64,000 bases of DNA from Camarhynchus parvulus (Eukaryota; Chordata; Aves; Passeriformes; Thraupidae), in contig NC_044573.1 of NCBI RefSeq assembly GCF_901933205.1, forward strand, positions 84,836,546 to 84,900,545, read 5' to 3'. This document shows, piece after piece, positions 53,133 to 64,000 of the stretch; position 1 is the stretch's first letter; every line of letters begins with the position of its first letter. The position numbers and the translations under genes are program-made. The notes under the pieces were generated by a model that made no database searches, was not told the origin of the DNA, and saw only the letters and a list, made by a program, of their open reading frames with translations.

Positions 53133-56100
53133 TACAGATCATAATAATGATTTTACATCAATTTCCTGTGAAGCTTTGCTTGAGTAAGACCAAGGAAAAA
53201 ATATTTATAAGCTGCCAAAAATGTAAATAAATTCAAACCTTAAGAGAAAAAGCTACATCTCCTTCAAAATAGTTTGTTTGAAGTAATCCATATGATAAAA
53301 TTAAATATGTCAAATTCTTGAAACTCTGTTAGAGTGCCTCTACAGGTTTACAGCCAGGAAGAAATACAAAGCAACTTGTAAGTAACCTCTGGATCCATTT
53401 CATTTTATGCTTGTTCAGAAAGTGTAGGAGGAAAAAAAAGTTACGTTTCAGTTGTCTTTGTGAAAAATTTACTCTTACTACATATGCAAGATTCAAAATC
53501 AGTTTCTATTTCTCAGGCATTGAAAAAGGTTTATGGTATTTGTAGTTTGTCACAGAGCTCAGTCTTCACCCTGACAGGCAGTGCTATGACCAGGGAATCA
53601 CACCAAATTTGGTTACGGGCGTTTTATAATGAGACATCTTTGGTTGGCACAAAGAGTTAGCTTGTGTTTCCCACCCATGTTTGTTACCAGATTGCAGCAA
53701 ACAGAACAAGGTAACAGGGCTGTCCCAAAAAATGCATGGCATAACCATTGTACATCTATATATTTATATTGTCATGCTCCTTGTGTGAGCCTTTTAACAG
53801 GATAAAGAAGAATTTCAACAAAAGAAATTTTAAGTCATATACTGTAAAGAAAATTTGAACTTTCATTTTCCTAAGTTTATATTTAGGCTTTGCTTTGATG
53901 CATGTACATGGTAAAATATGCAATTAATTTAAAATATTAAAGTGGATGAATTAAAAGTATAGTAATTAATGCTATGTGTCATGAGCATCTGGATTTAGAT
54001 TATACCAGAGACCTTTTAATAAATTTGTGTAAGATTTTCTCAAAGAAAAACAAAAGAATTTTTCCTAAATTTTACTACCCAGAATTTGTTCTAAAATGCT
54101 TATAATTTGTCTTATTACTGGATAAATCATGCCTGCAAAGACTTTTGATGAGATATTTGCCATGATGCAAGTGCATCAAGTAAGCTGGATGTGTGTTTTG
54201 ACCCAAAAGCATTAAGGTTTTGTTAGCACAGTGCTACATTCACAATTCAGCCTCATGCTTCTGAATCAGAACTGGCATTCTAGGTAACCTGGAGGACAAA
54301 CATAAAGAGATGATACAGACATAAATCCTAAAGCAGCCTTTTACAGCTCTGGAATCAAATTCAGGCACTGCTTTATTGCAATTCAAACATGAAGCATCTC
54401 CCAATTATTTAAAATGCTAAGCTGCTTTCTGAGGTTCTGAAAAGTTTCTTTGCAGTAATACAGTGATGGTGCAACCCATCATAATATTTGCTGATAACAT
54501 TTTGAAAATATTGTGTAAGGCTGATTCTAGAACAATCATTAAGCTTTCAGGGATGCCATTCAAGCAAGAATGACCCTTACTGCAACACCTACAAAGAATC
54601 AGGAGTTCTGCACTTGCAGCCCCACAGTTTCCACTTCTGGGAAAAAGAAATCTGAAAAAAAAGTAACAAGCATTTTTTTTCTGACAAGAATTTATTATTA
54701 CAGAAATTACTCATGCTGTACTTCAAAGGTGAACCACTATACATTGGAATAGCAACTTAACATTGATCTGCTCTGTTTTTGCAATTTTCTGTGAACCAAA
54801 CCAAAATTGTTAAGGTGAATGTTTGATACAGAAAAAGTAAACCAAGGTTTTTGACATTCATGTTATGTCACAGAAGGTAGTATTTTTCAGTTCTTGTATA
54901 GAGAGATTCCTTATTTGGGACAGGCAAAAATTACTCAGTTTCTTCCTCTGATTTGATACCTGTAATTACCATTGCTATGTGATTGTTGTAGCTAGGAGGG
55001 TCCTAAAAAATTCTGAAATTATTAAAAAAAAAATAAACAAACTTCCAAATTCCTTACCATTTGGTCAGAAAATTAGAACTGAATGTCTCCAACGTGCTGG
55101 TTAGGGCATTGTCTCTGGACGAGGGGCACCAAAATCTTTTGTTCAGCTCTAATATATTATTAAATAAATATCTTTATGGCAACTTAAATAAATTATGTAA
55201 GAAAACCCAAATTATTACTGAATATGTATGATTCATAATTTGTTTCATAACAAATTATGAAAATTTCAGTTTGATGAAAAGTAGTAGTCAAAGTGTAGAA
55301 CATACACATCACTATGATCATTTGCATTTTGCAACCCAAAGAAAAGCATCACAGAGACCTTAGCAATTCTTATGACCCACAAGTTTAGGTTATCGTTATG
55401 CAAACTATTTTTACTTAAACAGCATTAATAGAAGATATTTGAAGTAATTTTTGCTCTTTTAAATTTTGTGAAAGGGCTCTAATATCAAGGTTGTTTTTTT
55501 TTCTTCATAACTAATTTTACTCCTTATATATTTAACACAAGAATCCGTTAAACGACTTCCACAAAATAGCACTTTAGTCTCTCCTGTTGAACACAGCTTT
55601 GGTGTAGAAACTGGTGCTGTACGTATAACATCAATTTTTGCCAACCTTTTTCTAAGACACAGGCTAACAGATCCCACGAAAGTTCTCTCAAAAATTAGGC
55701 ATGTGAACTACAACATCAATTTTTAGTCTTAACGTCTCAATTAATATTTTTCTTCTGTTTTGCCACCTTTCTCAGAAGTGCTCAATATTGTGAAGAATGT
55801 AAACTTATGCATTTAAGAAAATACTCATTGCTGACTGATTATTTTCTTTAAACTATAATTTCTACACAGGTAGCAGGCAGGAGATTTTGTTTTCCTTTGG
55901 TTTGTTTTTTTTTTGGGGGAGTGGGGGGTGTTATGAGGTTTTTTTTTCTGTTGTAAACATGCAGTGAATATTTTATGCAGTCGCCATTGTATTGAAGATC
56001 TGAGCCTGCTCTTCTCTGCTTTTTGACAACAAGGGTATATCTGTGAGAAACAAGGGACACATATTTTGTACTGAAATTGCACGTATATTGTTTCATGAGT

Positions 56101-58002
56101 TCCCAAAAGCCCTTTCTTTTGGATTCAAAGTTGTTGCTTTTCTTCAGCTAAACAGTTACAGGTAATGGTGCAGTCCTTTGTCTATGGGGAATTCTAGATA
56201 GCTATGCAACTATTCAAACCATTATAGTTAAGCTTTTATGAGGATTTTTTTCCAGTTAAAAAACTGTGAAATAGAATTTGGCAATTTTTTTTTCTTTTTT
56301 TAAGAGACCAGAAATTAAAACACTTTAATAATTAATTTCTAAGATATATCTATGAACAATATTTGTTTCATTTGAATTAATTTGGAAAATATAATTCAAG
56401 ATATAGCTGATTACAATGTGACAGATAGGGCTACTCAATGCTCTCCAGCCTAAGCCCCCCCTTAGTTTAGGGTTTTTTTTTCAAAGTTAAAGCCTTAGCA
56501 CAACCAATTTAATCAATCATCATTTTAGAATTATGTCAGAGGAAAATAAGTCTTTTGATGTTAAAAAATACTTTTTCCAGATACTTCTTAGAAGTGACTC
56601 TGCTCTTTGTTATTGTGCAGATTGAACCTTTAAAATAGAAGAGGATTTGACCTTTAACTGTCCTGTAAAAGATATTTTGGTCTTTTTTTCTTTTTTCTGT
56701 GTCCATGAAGAGCCAATCATATAGTCCATGTCTAAAACTTTTCATATGACCACTTGTACAGCTTTTAAATATTAACAACTATAATTACCTTTGAATAGTC
56801 TGTGTATTACTTAATGACATCCCACCAGTATTAAAGCTAATCCTGCTCCTCCCCTAATTCAGAGGAATTTGTTACCCACAGCAGAGTTGTTTGCAAAGGG
56901 TAGGAGGACACAGCAGGAGCTCAGGAGGCATCCATGAATTCTAGCTGAGCCTCTGTCAATTAAAGTGCTTTCAGCCTCTACTGTACAGACTAAAGAAATA
57001 CAAAAAATTTATCTGATTGTTAAGGGAGAGCAAGATAATGTGTAACTGTGTAACAAACTTAAATTTAAATAAACTGTATAAACAGTTATAAACAAACTTA
57101 AAAAACAAACTGTATAACAAAGTTTAAATTGCATTATAATACACAACTTCTTCAACAAACCTTTTATTTTGTCTATACAAGAAATGAAAGATAAAAGAAA
57201 AAATTGTAACTCTATTGTCCTCCGAAACACAGATTATCTATACCATGAGCCAGGACTACTGACAGGCATGGAGAAAACATTCCCAACTATATGAAATTTA
57301 GGACTAGGCTTGGACTTTTGCCAAAACCATTATAAGTATTATTATGTAATGTAATGTAATGTAAATATATATTTGTGAGAAACTAGTTGTAAGTTATTTT
57401 AAAAGTATAAGGTTTTAACAAAAAAAGGTCACTCATTGAGATGTTCCTCCTACTTTTTATGAGGGAAAATCACTACATTTTTCCTATATATCTATGATAA
57501 TCATGCTGTTATTATAAAAAAGTGTCAAGAGAAAGAGGACTAAAATATTTACTGTTAGACAGAACAGTAATCTTAGAAATGCTCTAAGCCATAGGAATGC
57601 AAGTAGACCAATAGGACTGCTATACTTGTATTTAGCATGTATAATACATTAATATGGAATATAAAATAGCTGCTACAGTATTGGAGAATTCCAAAACCAT
57701 GATCTAATTCCAAATAATGGGGCAGATTTGTCTCTTCTCCTTTTGCCAAGAAGTTTTCCTTATAAGCTTTAATTACCTGGTGTGCAGCAGATGGGCTCTT
57801 TTTATTAGTTGGTAGAGAACAGCATTTTAAGCATGAAGTGTTAATAAGCTTGCTGTTAGAGCAAATTGTGTCACATCCCTTTAACATCTCTTTTGCTCTA
57901 ATTTTCATCCAAAAGGTTTTTTTGTCTGAATTACACGCAATTGTTGTCTGAACTAAATATAATTTTTCTGCTTTTACATTTTTACTGTTAAGGGAACTTT
58001 CC
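53133..58002. other. AT-rich intronic DNA
   Basis: 4.9 kb without a recognised gene. It holds a T/G-rich tract at about 55890-55948, a short (ATGTA)n run at 57344-57365 and a slightly GC-richer patch near 56840-56960. The 146-codon minus ORF at 57573-58013 starts in the neighbouring LTR and has no known domain. Confidence 0.5.
57344..57365. repeat. (ATGTA)n microsatellite
   Basis: Four to five tandem ATGTA/TAATG units. Confidence 0.75.
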
Positions 58003-58520
58003 TGTCTGACCATACAGGAGCCACACTCTGGCAGTCACACTCCCACCACTGGAGACTTTAACGGCAGGGACTGAAGCCCCTTCACAGCAGGCAGCTCCAG
58101 TGATCTGACAGTTCCTGTTTCTCTCCCCACACACCCCACTCTCACACAGTCAGACCATGTTTTCTCACTGGTTCAACCCCTGGTTTCCCACCAAAGAGTC
58201 TCAGACCTGGATCCTTAAAATAATCTAATCATGATGCAACAATAGAATAACAGCTCAAGCCGATGCATCTGATGATGAACCCTGAAAAAAAGCAAAGCCC
58301 AGGGCTTTTATACTCTCACAGTCCAAGCTCTGGACTCTTCCAGCAGAGTCTTCAGCATATCTCTGAGTGCCTGGTCCCCTGTCTGGGCCAGAGATCCCCA
58401 TGCCCTTTATTTGCAAAGTTTATTGGCCCAGGTTTTGGGCTCCACCACCAGAGCTCCACCTGCAGCTCAAGCTGCATCTTGCTCACCTGCTACTGGCACT
58501 GAATGGATTCTTCAATATTT
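58003..58520 (-). mobile_element. Endogenous-retrovirus LTR, minus strand (sister of 41717-42510)
   Basis: Shares with 41717-42510 the blocks GTCTGACCAT, 'CTGGCAGTCACACTCCCACC', 'AGCTCCAGTGATCTGA', 'CACACAGTCAGACCA' and 'AACAGCTCAAGCCGATGC'. On the minus strand it ends ...GTCAGACA (TG...CA-type end at 58003) and carries TATAAAAG (58312-58305), which is intact here but decayed in the sister. The upper boundary is approximate. It lacks the GC-rich upper part seen in the sister copy. It has the same orientation as CSMD3. Confidence 0.65.
58305..58312 (-). promoter_or_regulatory. TATA box of the minus-strand LTR
   Basis: TATAAAAG on the minus strand, followed by CCCTGGGC. Because this LTR is in the CSMD3 sense orientation, it could in principle start transcripts into the gene. 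Confidence 0.5.
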
Positions 58521-60569
58521 ACTATATTAATTTCTTCACCAAGAGAAGCTTTCTCCTTATCATTACCCCCCGTTACCTCCAGCTTAAATATATTGCTCAG
58601 AAAGCTTATGAGTGCCTCTCACATATAGTGTCAGCAGGAGACAGCAAAACTCGAAAAGAGAACAGAATTGCAAGGCTTGAGGCAACTTCTGCCAACACAA
58701 AGAGTCTACTGAAGAGTTTGCACTAATCAAAGAATGTGTAAAAATAAGCAGCAAAGAAGGCAAAAGAGAGTGTATTCTCTTACACCAGCACACACTGAAA
58801 CAAAGTGGCTGTTTACTAGGGAGAATGATGGGAGTTTGGACCGTGTAGATAGGTTTGTATACTTCTGTGTGAAAGTTATATACCTATGAAAGCTCGTACT
58901 TGTAAGTGAGGAAATAATGCAAACACTAGACTTCTGACTGCAGAAAACTATCCTGTGCTGACACAGTTAGTTCACACTAGTTTTTATTTTACTTTTATTA
59001 AACTCTAAATAAAACTATCCAAGAAAATGAGCAGTCTTTATTTCATTCCTTTATTCTATATATATGCTTTACTGGTTTCCTCAAAAGGTGCATTTTGACT
59101 TCTCATGCCTTTAGCTGATAAATGTCTGTGACACTCATCCTGAGTATCTCACTCATTGGGAATATTTCAGATCATCAGTGAGGTTGTATATTACTTCTCT
59201 AAAGACTGAAGTAGTTATGTCTAAATATATATTTTAGGAAAGGGACTTCAGTGGATGGCAAAACAGGAACAAAGAAAAGGTAAATATTATTGGCAATATT
59301 CTAGGAAGGGTTGATGTTTTCAATTTTTTGAAGTTGCTCAGAAATGTATTTTTTTTATTTTTTTCCTTTCACTTGTATATAACTATAAAACAGAGGCAGT
59401 TGGGGCTTAAATTTTCTTTTTCAGGAATCTTCTTTGTATTATTTATTCTTGTTTTAAAGATATTAAATTGAAATAATTGTTCATTCATCTCATTCACTTT
59501 TGAGAGAGCCACAAAGAAAACAGTTCTCCACACTAAAAAAAAAAAAGAAAACAAAGAAAAAACCCACTAAAAATCATATTTTCCATGGGAATATTCTAGC
59601 ACCACCTTCAAAACTCATATTTATTGCAAAAGTGACCTTTGTGTCAAAGGTGTGCATTTTGCTTTTCCATCATCTAGTAAAAATGGCCAAGTCCTTTGGA
59701 AAACAGTAATTCAAGATGATTGGAAGAAACATGTTTAAGCAATACATCCCAAATACACACCAAATTTAACAAAACCTAGCACTCTTTAGTGTGATGTGCC
59801 TGTAGAACTCTCCACTTCTAGTGGTCAATGAATATCCAGAGAGCTAATCTTTCCTTGCACAGTCATCTACTCTTTTTCTTCCAGACCTTCCTGAGTGGGA
59901 ACCCAGTGCCTGATTCAAATACAGAGGGAACAAGATGTGGATTTAAACGGCAACAGTCAGACAGTTTGCGAGTAATTACAGAATTTCAAAAGAAAGGGGG
60001 GAAAAAGGTCTGAAAAAGAAGGAGTGAGATAGCTAGAAAAAGCCTGTTCAATGACAGCCACAACGCTGATGTTTTATCAACTTTGTTTTTGTCCCAAATA
60101 TGAAACACAGCATCATATGGGCTGCTCTGAACTAAACTAAAAGGCAGTACATACAGTAAGACAAGAAGCAATGGCTTCTTGAGTAAAAACTGAAAAACTG
60201 AAAAATAAGAATAAGAACCGAAAGACTGAAAAACAGAAAAAAAAATTCTAGCAAACCTGACTGAAATTGAGGACATTTTCTGGTTTTTTTATATCAACAG
60301 TGGTGGGGATTCAAGCTCTGCCTCTCCAAAATGTCTCATTCTCCGTCAAACCAAGCCCATCTTACACATTAGCACTTCTCCTTGAGGACTACACCAGAAA
60401 TGACTATCATTTATTGTTTTGAAGTCCTTTTGAACTTTCATACTCTAAATTGTGCATTAAGTTTTTAGTATATTCCATAGATACAACAGAGTAATATACA
60501 AGCAGATGGCACTGCTTCATGCTATATTTTTAATCTCAACATAAGTGCTTTTCATTTCAGCCTCTGTTG

Positions 60570-60607
60570 TTCTGGACTGCAGATGCATTTGCATCTGCAG
60601 TCCAGAA
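60570..60607. repeat. Near-perfect 38-bp palindrome (18-bp arms, TT centre)
   Basis: TTCTGGACTGCAGATGCA, then TT, then TGCATCTGCAGTCCAGAA. The arms are exact reverse complements. The centre contains ATTTGCAT, the reverse complement of the octamer motif ATGCAAAT bound by POU factors. No attached repeat element is recognised. Confidence 0.9.
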
Positions 60608-62996
60608 AACTACTGAAAACCAGGTCTGGTAGAAATGAGAAAGGAATGTGACTTCTCAGTACAAATCAGGTTTACCATACAACTTCAGACACATGAAAGA
60701 AAAGCTGATACGTCAATAAAAAGTTGCTCCTTGAATAAAACAATATATGTCACATAAAATGCTGGCTTAGAGAAGCCATACTGTTTTACTCTTGTTAATT
60801 TGTTAATTCACCGAGTTCATTTAATTCAGACTTCAGTTCAAAAGCATTAAACTAGGGAAGATATGCATATTTTTTTGATACATCTTTTGCTTATGCAATA
60901 GAACCGCTTTCATTTTAGAAGCCTGAAGCAGAAAATACTGTGACAGTGAAGACAGAAATCAAACAAGTGCTTGTATTATCAGAAACTATGTGGACTTTGA
61001 GATAAACTTATTTCCTGATGCCATCCTGTCTATTAAAACATGTGTATTGAAACATCATGGGTATTAAAACTTCAGAAGTTCAGAAACCTTGTATGATAGA
61101 AGCATACATACGAGCCAGAGCACCCCACCTACAGTCCTTTCTTTTTCAACTATGCTAATGTAAAACAGAAAACGTAGCCAGATACTTCAGGATATTTCTT
61201 TGCATTTGTTTTTAAAATAATAAGTAGCTGAGTAACCTTATTGCTTGCTTGTTTGTTTAAGAACAAACAATTTGTTCTGTTGATTTCAGTGGCAGAACAT
61301 ATGCTGAATAATCCCCTCCCCCTAGCAACTAGTCCTTTCCTGCCAGAAGTAAGGCAATATATTTATTTCCATTTTAATTCCTTCTTGTTGTGTTCCTTCC
61401 CATTTCAAAAATATCTCAAACTCCCAAATGAACATTATTGAGGAAATTAATATAAAGTGTCATATAAATTTTTTACTTCCCTTTTTCCAAGTGAAGAAGG
61501 AGTAGTGGACACAAACTGCTCTGAAGCTCATAAATTAGCTGTCACTGAACAAAACTTCCCTGTTCCAAACATATATGACACCAGTCCTTCACAGTTCTGC
61601 TCAGAAGAGCTGCAGGAATAGACACATTCCAGTGTGACAGGCTAACAACAAACAGTGACATACTGCACCAACACAGTGAAATTATTTTCCAAAGTGTTTC
61701 GTAATGTAGACAACATATTCCAAAACAAGAAAATAGTCCAAGACCTTCTATAAAATTCTGAAGATATTCTCCCACAACAAGGATTTAAAAGATCAGGATC
61801 TCAACACATATACAAGTTCAGTATGAGCCTCTGTGGAAAGTGGAAATCTTGCAGGAGGTGGAAAGTCTCTGACTCTTCCAAAAGACTTGACAGTAAGGGT
61901 ATCTGTATTCTGCAGCATACCTTCACTGCATAGACCAGTGTCATAATTCTTTCTTTAATTAAAGCTGTTTCCATGTTTTTTAAGTTCTAGAAATCTGAAT
62001 TCACTCACCCACAAATTCTGAATGCCTTGATAATTTAAATGCATTATTTCAATCTACACAGACTTCATTTTGCCAGCCTATTTCCTGCCCACATCTATAT
62101 TTTTAACAGAGTGGTACAGAGAACTTAAGCCAAAGAAATTATAGAAAAGTATTAAAGTATATATTTATACTTTGCATGAATATTTAATTTATACAGAATT
62201 GTAATTGCTGAAAGCAAGTTGCTTGGTTTTAGGTCTTTGACTTTGAAAATAACAAAATTGAATGTCAGTTTAGCCTACAGTATGAACATTCACTTTGAAT
62301 AATCAGTAACGTTCTATAATTGTATATGAAAATTAGTTAATGGCAGTTTCAGCTTCCTAGCTGGATAACAATTCATTTTAACCATCTATAATTCAATCAG
62401 ATTATACCTTGTTTTACATATTTTAATAGAAGCTTTCTTCTGGTTATTTTACAAATTATATATGCAAATTATGTATTAAATAATTGATGAAGGAACTTGT
62501 TTTGCTTGTAGCTATAAGGAATGCTTTTCTTCACAAATATATTTAGGCAGTAGTTCTTTTCTCAGCAAGATTTTTGCATAGTATTTTAAAAGATATTTAA
62601 ACTCCTGCCGTGATGAGGGCTTATTTAGAAACACCAAGTATAATTTAGTAACCTGATTTATGAAGCCATTTATACAATATAGTGAAATAGCATTGTTGAA
62701 TAATTTCATTGCATAGCGATAATAATCTTCTCTGAAAATCCCAAACTCTGTAACTCTTGGGAAACTCTGTACTACTGTGGTCTATGATAGGACAAAGTAT
62801 ATCACGGTAATTAGCCTTCCTATTTTATTAATGCTTTATAAAACAGTTAGAGGTTAATCCAGCAGTTATTTTTTCCTATTTCCCAATTTCATACCCTAAT
62901 ACTCAGTAACAGGGGGAAATAGAGTCATTAATCTTTTACTAGGCAGGTGGTAAATGGTGTAATGGAATATTAAGTATCATGCATTATTTACAATTA

Positions 62997-63020
62997 TATG
63001 TATGTATGTAGGTAGGTATA
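62997..63020. repeat. (TATG)n / (TAGG)n microsatellite
   Basis: Tandem TATG units passing into TAGG units. Confidence 0.75.
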
Positions 63021-64000
63021 CACAGACATATATAACAAGGATATTTTAATTTTAAATATTCCAGGATCTATCCCTTCACCTGTTGTATAAGAGTGCCAGT
63101 GTTTTAAATGTTACTTCCCTCTTTTCTTTAACTGAACAATTAACATGCGCTCAAGTATTTCTGTAAAAAGACTTTTTAAACTAAAATTGAATATTGGCAG
63201 ACAGGTTAGGCCCACAAGATCTTAGATACTTAAGCCTTGTGTTTCCTAACCTTGTAAGTACTACATTAGTAAGTTATAAACAATTCTTTCTCTCATTTGA
63301 AGACATGCACAGTATAAATGCAAATTTGAAAATTGCTCTCTTTTTCAAGCTGTGAGATTTGAACAAATGAAAAATAGCTTTCATGATTGAAAAGGCTGGA
63401 GCGCTCATGATACTGTGTGGACACTTAAAAATTACGATCATTTCAGTGCCTGGAAATTAATATAAAACAATATGACACATAAGAACAGAGTAACTTCCCC
63501 TGACAACACTGAGATCTGTAGAGAGAACTCCTACAGAAAAAAGTGAGAAAGAGGCACCTTCATATTGATCTTAGAACTCAACAGTTTTCCTCTGAAGAAT
63601 CTCAATCTTAAACATACATATTTCAAAGGCCTCCATTTTCCTGATGAAAGAAAGGATATCTCTGCTGCTGAACACAGAAAGTGCTGAAGAGATGCTCACT
63701 AAGGTCTGAAAAGAGCTACAGATGAAGCCTGTCAGTTTTCACCCTTGTGTTGCAATGCTTCATGAAGAACCTGGGAAACAGCAGTCTTTGAAAAGCAGTA
63801 GATTTGTAAATGGAAATCCAAATTTCCACAATTAAGAATTTCTCTTTTTAAAGGACACAAAGCAGACAACACTATAAAATGCAATGCTAGTGAGTTTTCC
63901 TCCCAAAAAAATTAGTAAAGCATGTCTCTTGATATACAGACATTCTTCCCTTGTGTCTGTTTTTTTTTTTTTTTTTGGAACCTACAGCAAACTGATTAGC

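Larger units (their letters stand above)
58521..64000. other. AT-rich intronic DNA to the window end
   Basis: 5.5 kb without a supported gene. It contains the 38-bp palindrome at 60570-60607, an exon-like segment near 59886-60008 of uncertain meaning, a (TATG)n run at 62997-63020 and a poly(T) run at about 63960-63976. Confidence 0.5.

Noticed and set aside
57573..58013. 146-codon minus-strand ORF
   Set aside because: It starts within the 3' end of an LTR and runs into AT-rich intron; composition is chance-like and no domain is seen.

Overview
The window looks like intronic DNA of a bird, probably a passerine. It is AT-rich and carries many 3'-end fragments of CR1 retroposons and avian-type ERV LTRs. 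It shows no bacterial gene structure and has no open reading frame above about 190 codons. The only host gene I can support is a large gene on the minus strand, read from high to low coordinates. Three short exons, 22174-22261, 17427-17551 and 15498-15619, have good splice signals and compatible phases. They join into one reading frame: a linker, one complete sushi (CCP) domain and the start of a CUB domain. The sequence matches my memory of CSMD3 (CUB and Sushi multiple domains 3) closely and CSMD1 less well. I found no other exon, so the flanking introns reach at least about 15.5 kb downstream and 41.7 kb upstream, as expected for this giant gene.

Layout. 1-15497: AT-rich intron with two plus-strand CR1 fragments (4.2-4.6 and 5.15-5.72 kb), simple repeats and one unexplained 114-codon minus-strand ORF. 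15498-22261: the three exons and two small introns. 22262-64000: upstream intron with a cluster of LTR insertions between 23 and 46.7 kb. These are an ERVL-type LTR (23.3-24.3), a 1.2 kb LTR (28.0-29.3), an ERVL-type LTR followed by a primer-binding-site-like stretch (32.3-32.8), an inverted LTR fragment (33.1-33.4), an ERVK-like solo LTR inserted cleanly inside a CR1 (39.9-40.6), two abutting LTRs in opposite orientation (41.3-42.5), and two sister LTRs about 600 bp apart (45.0-46.7). Another minus-strand LTR lies at 58.0-58.5 kb. An 820 bp minus-strand CR1 lies at 51.3-52.1 kb, followed by two long A/C-rich tracts.

Seven of the ten LTRs are antisense to the host gene, a pattern expected when sense-oriented LTRs with polyadenylation signals are removed from introns by selection. 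I see no new biological system. The items most worth checking are the phase-1 sushi exon pair, the nested ERVK/CR1 insertion with an exact 6-bp target duplication, a near-perfect 38-bp palindrome at 60.6 kb, a few unexplained ORF or exon-like segments, and a consensus CRE inside one LTR.
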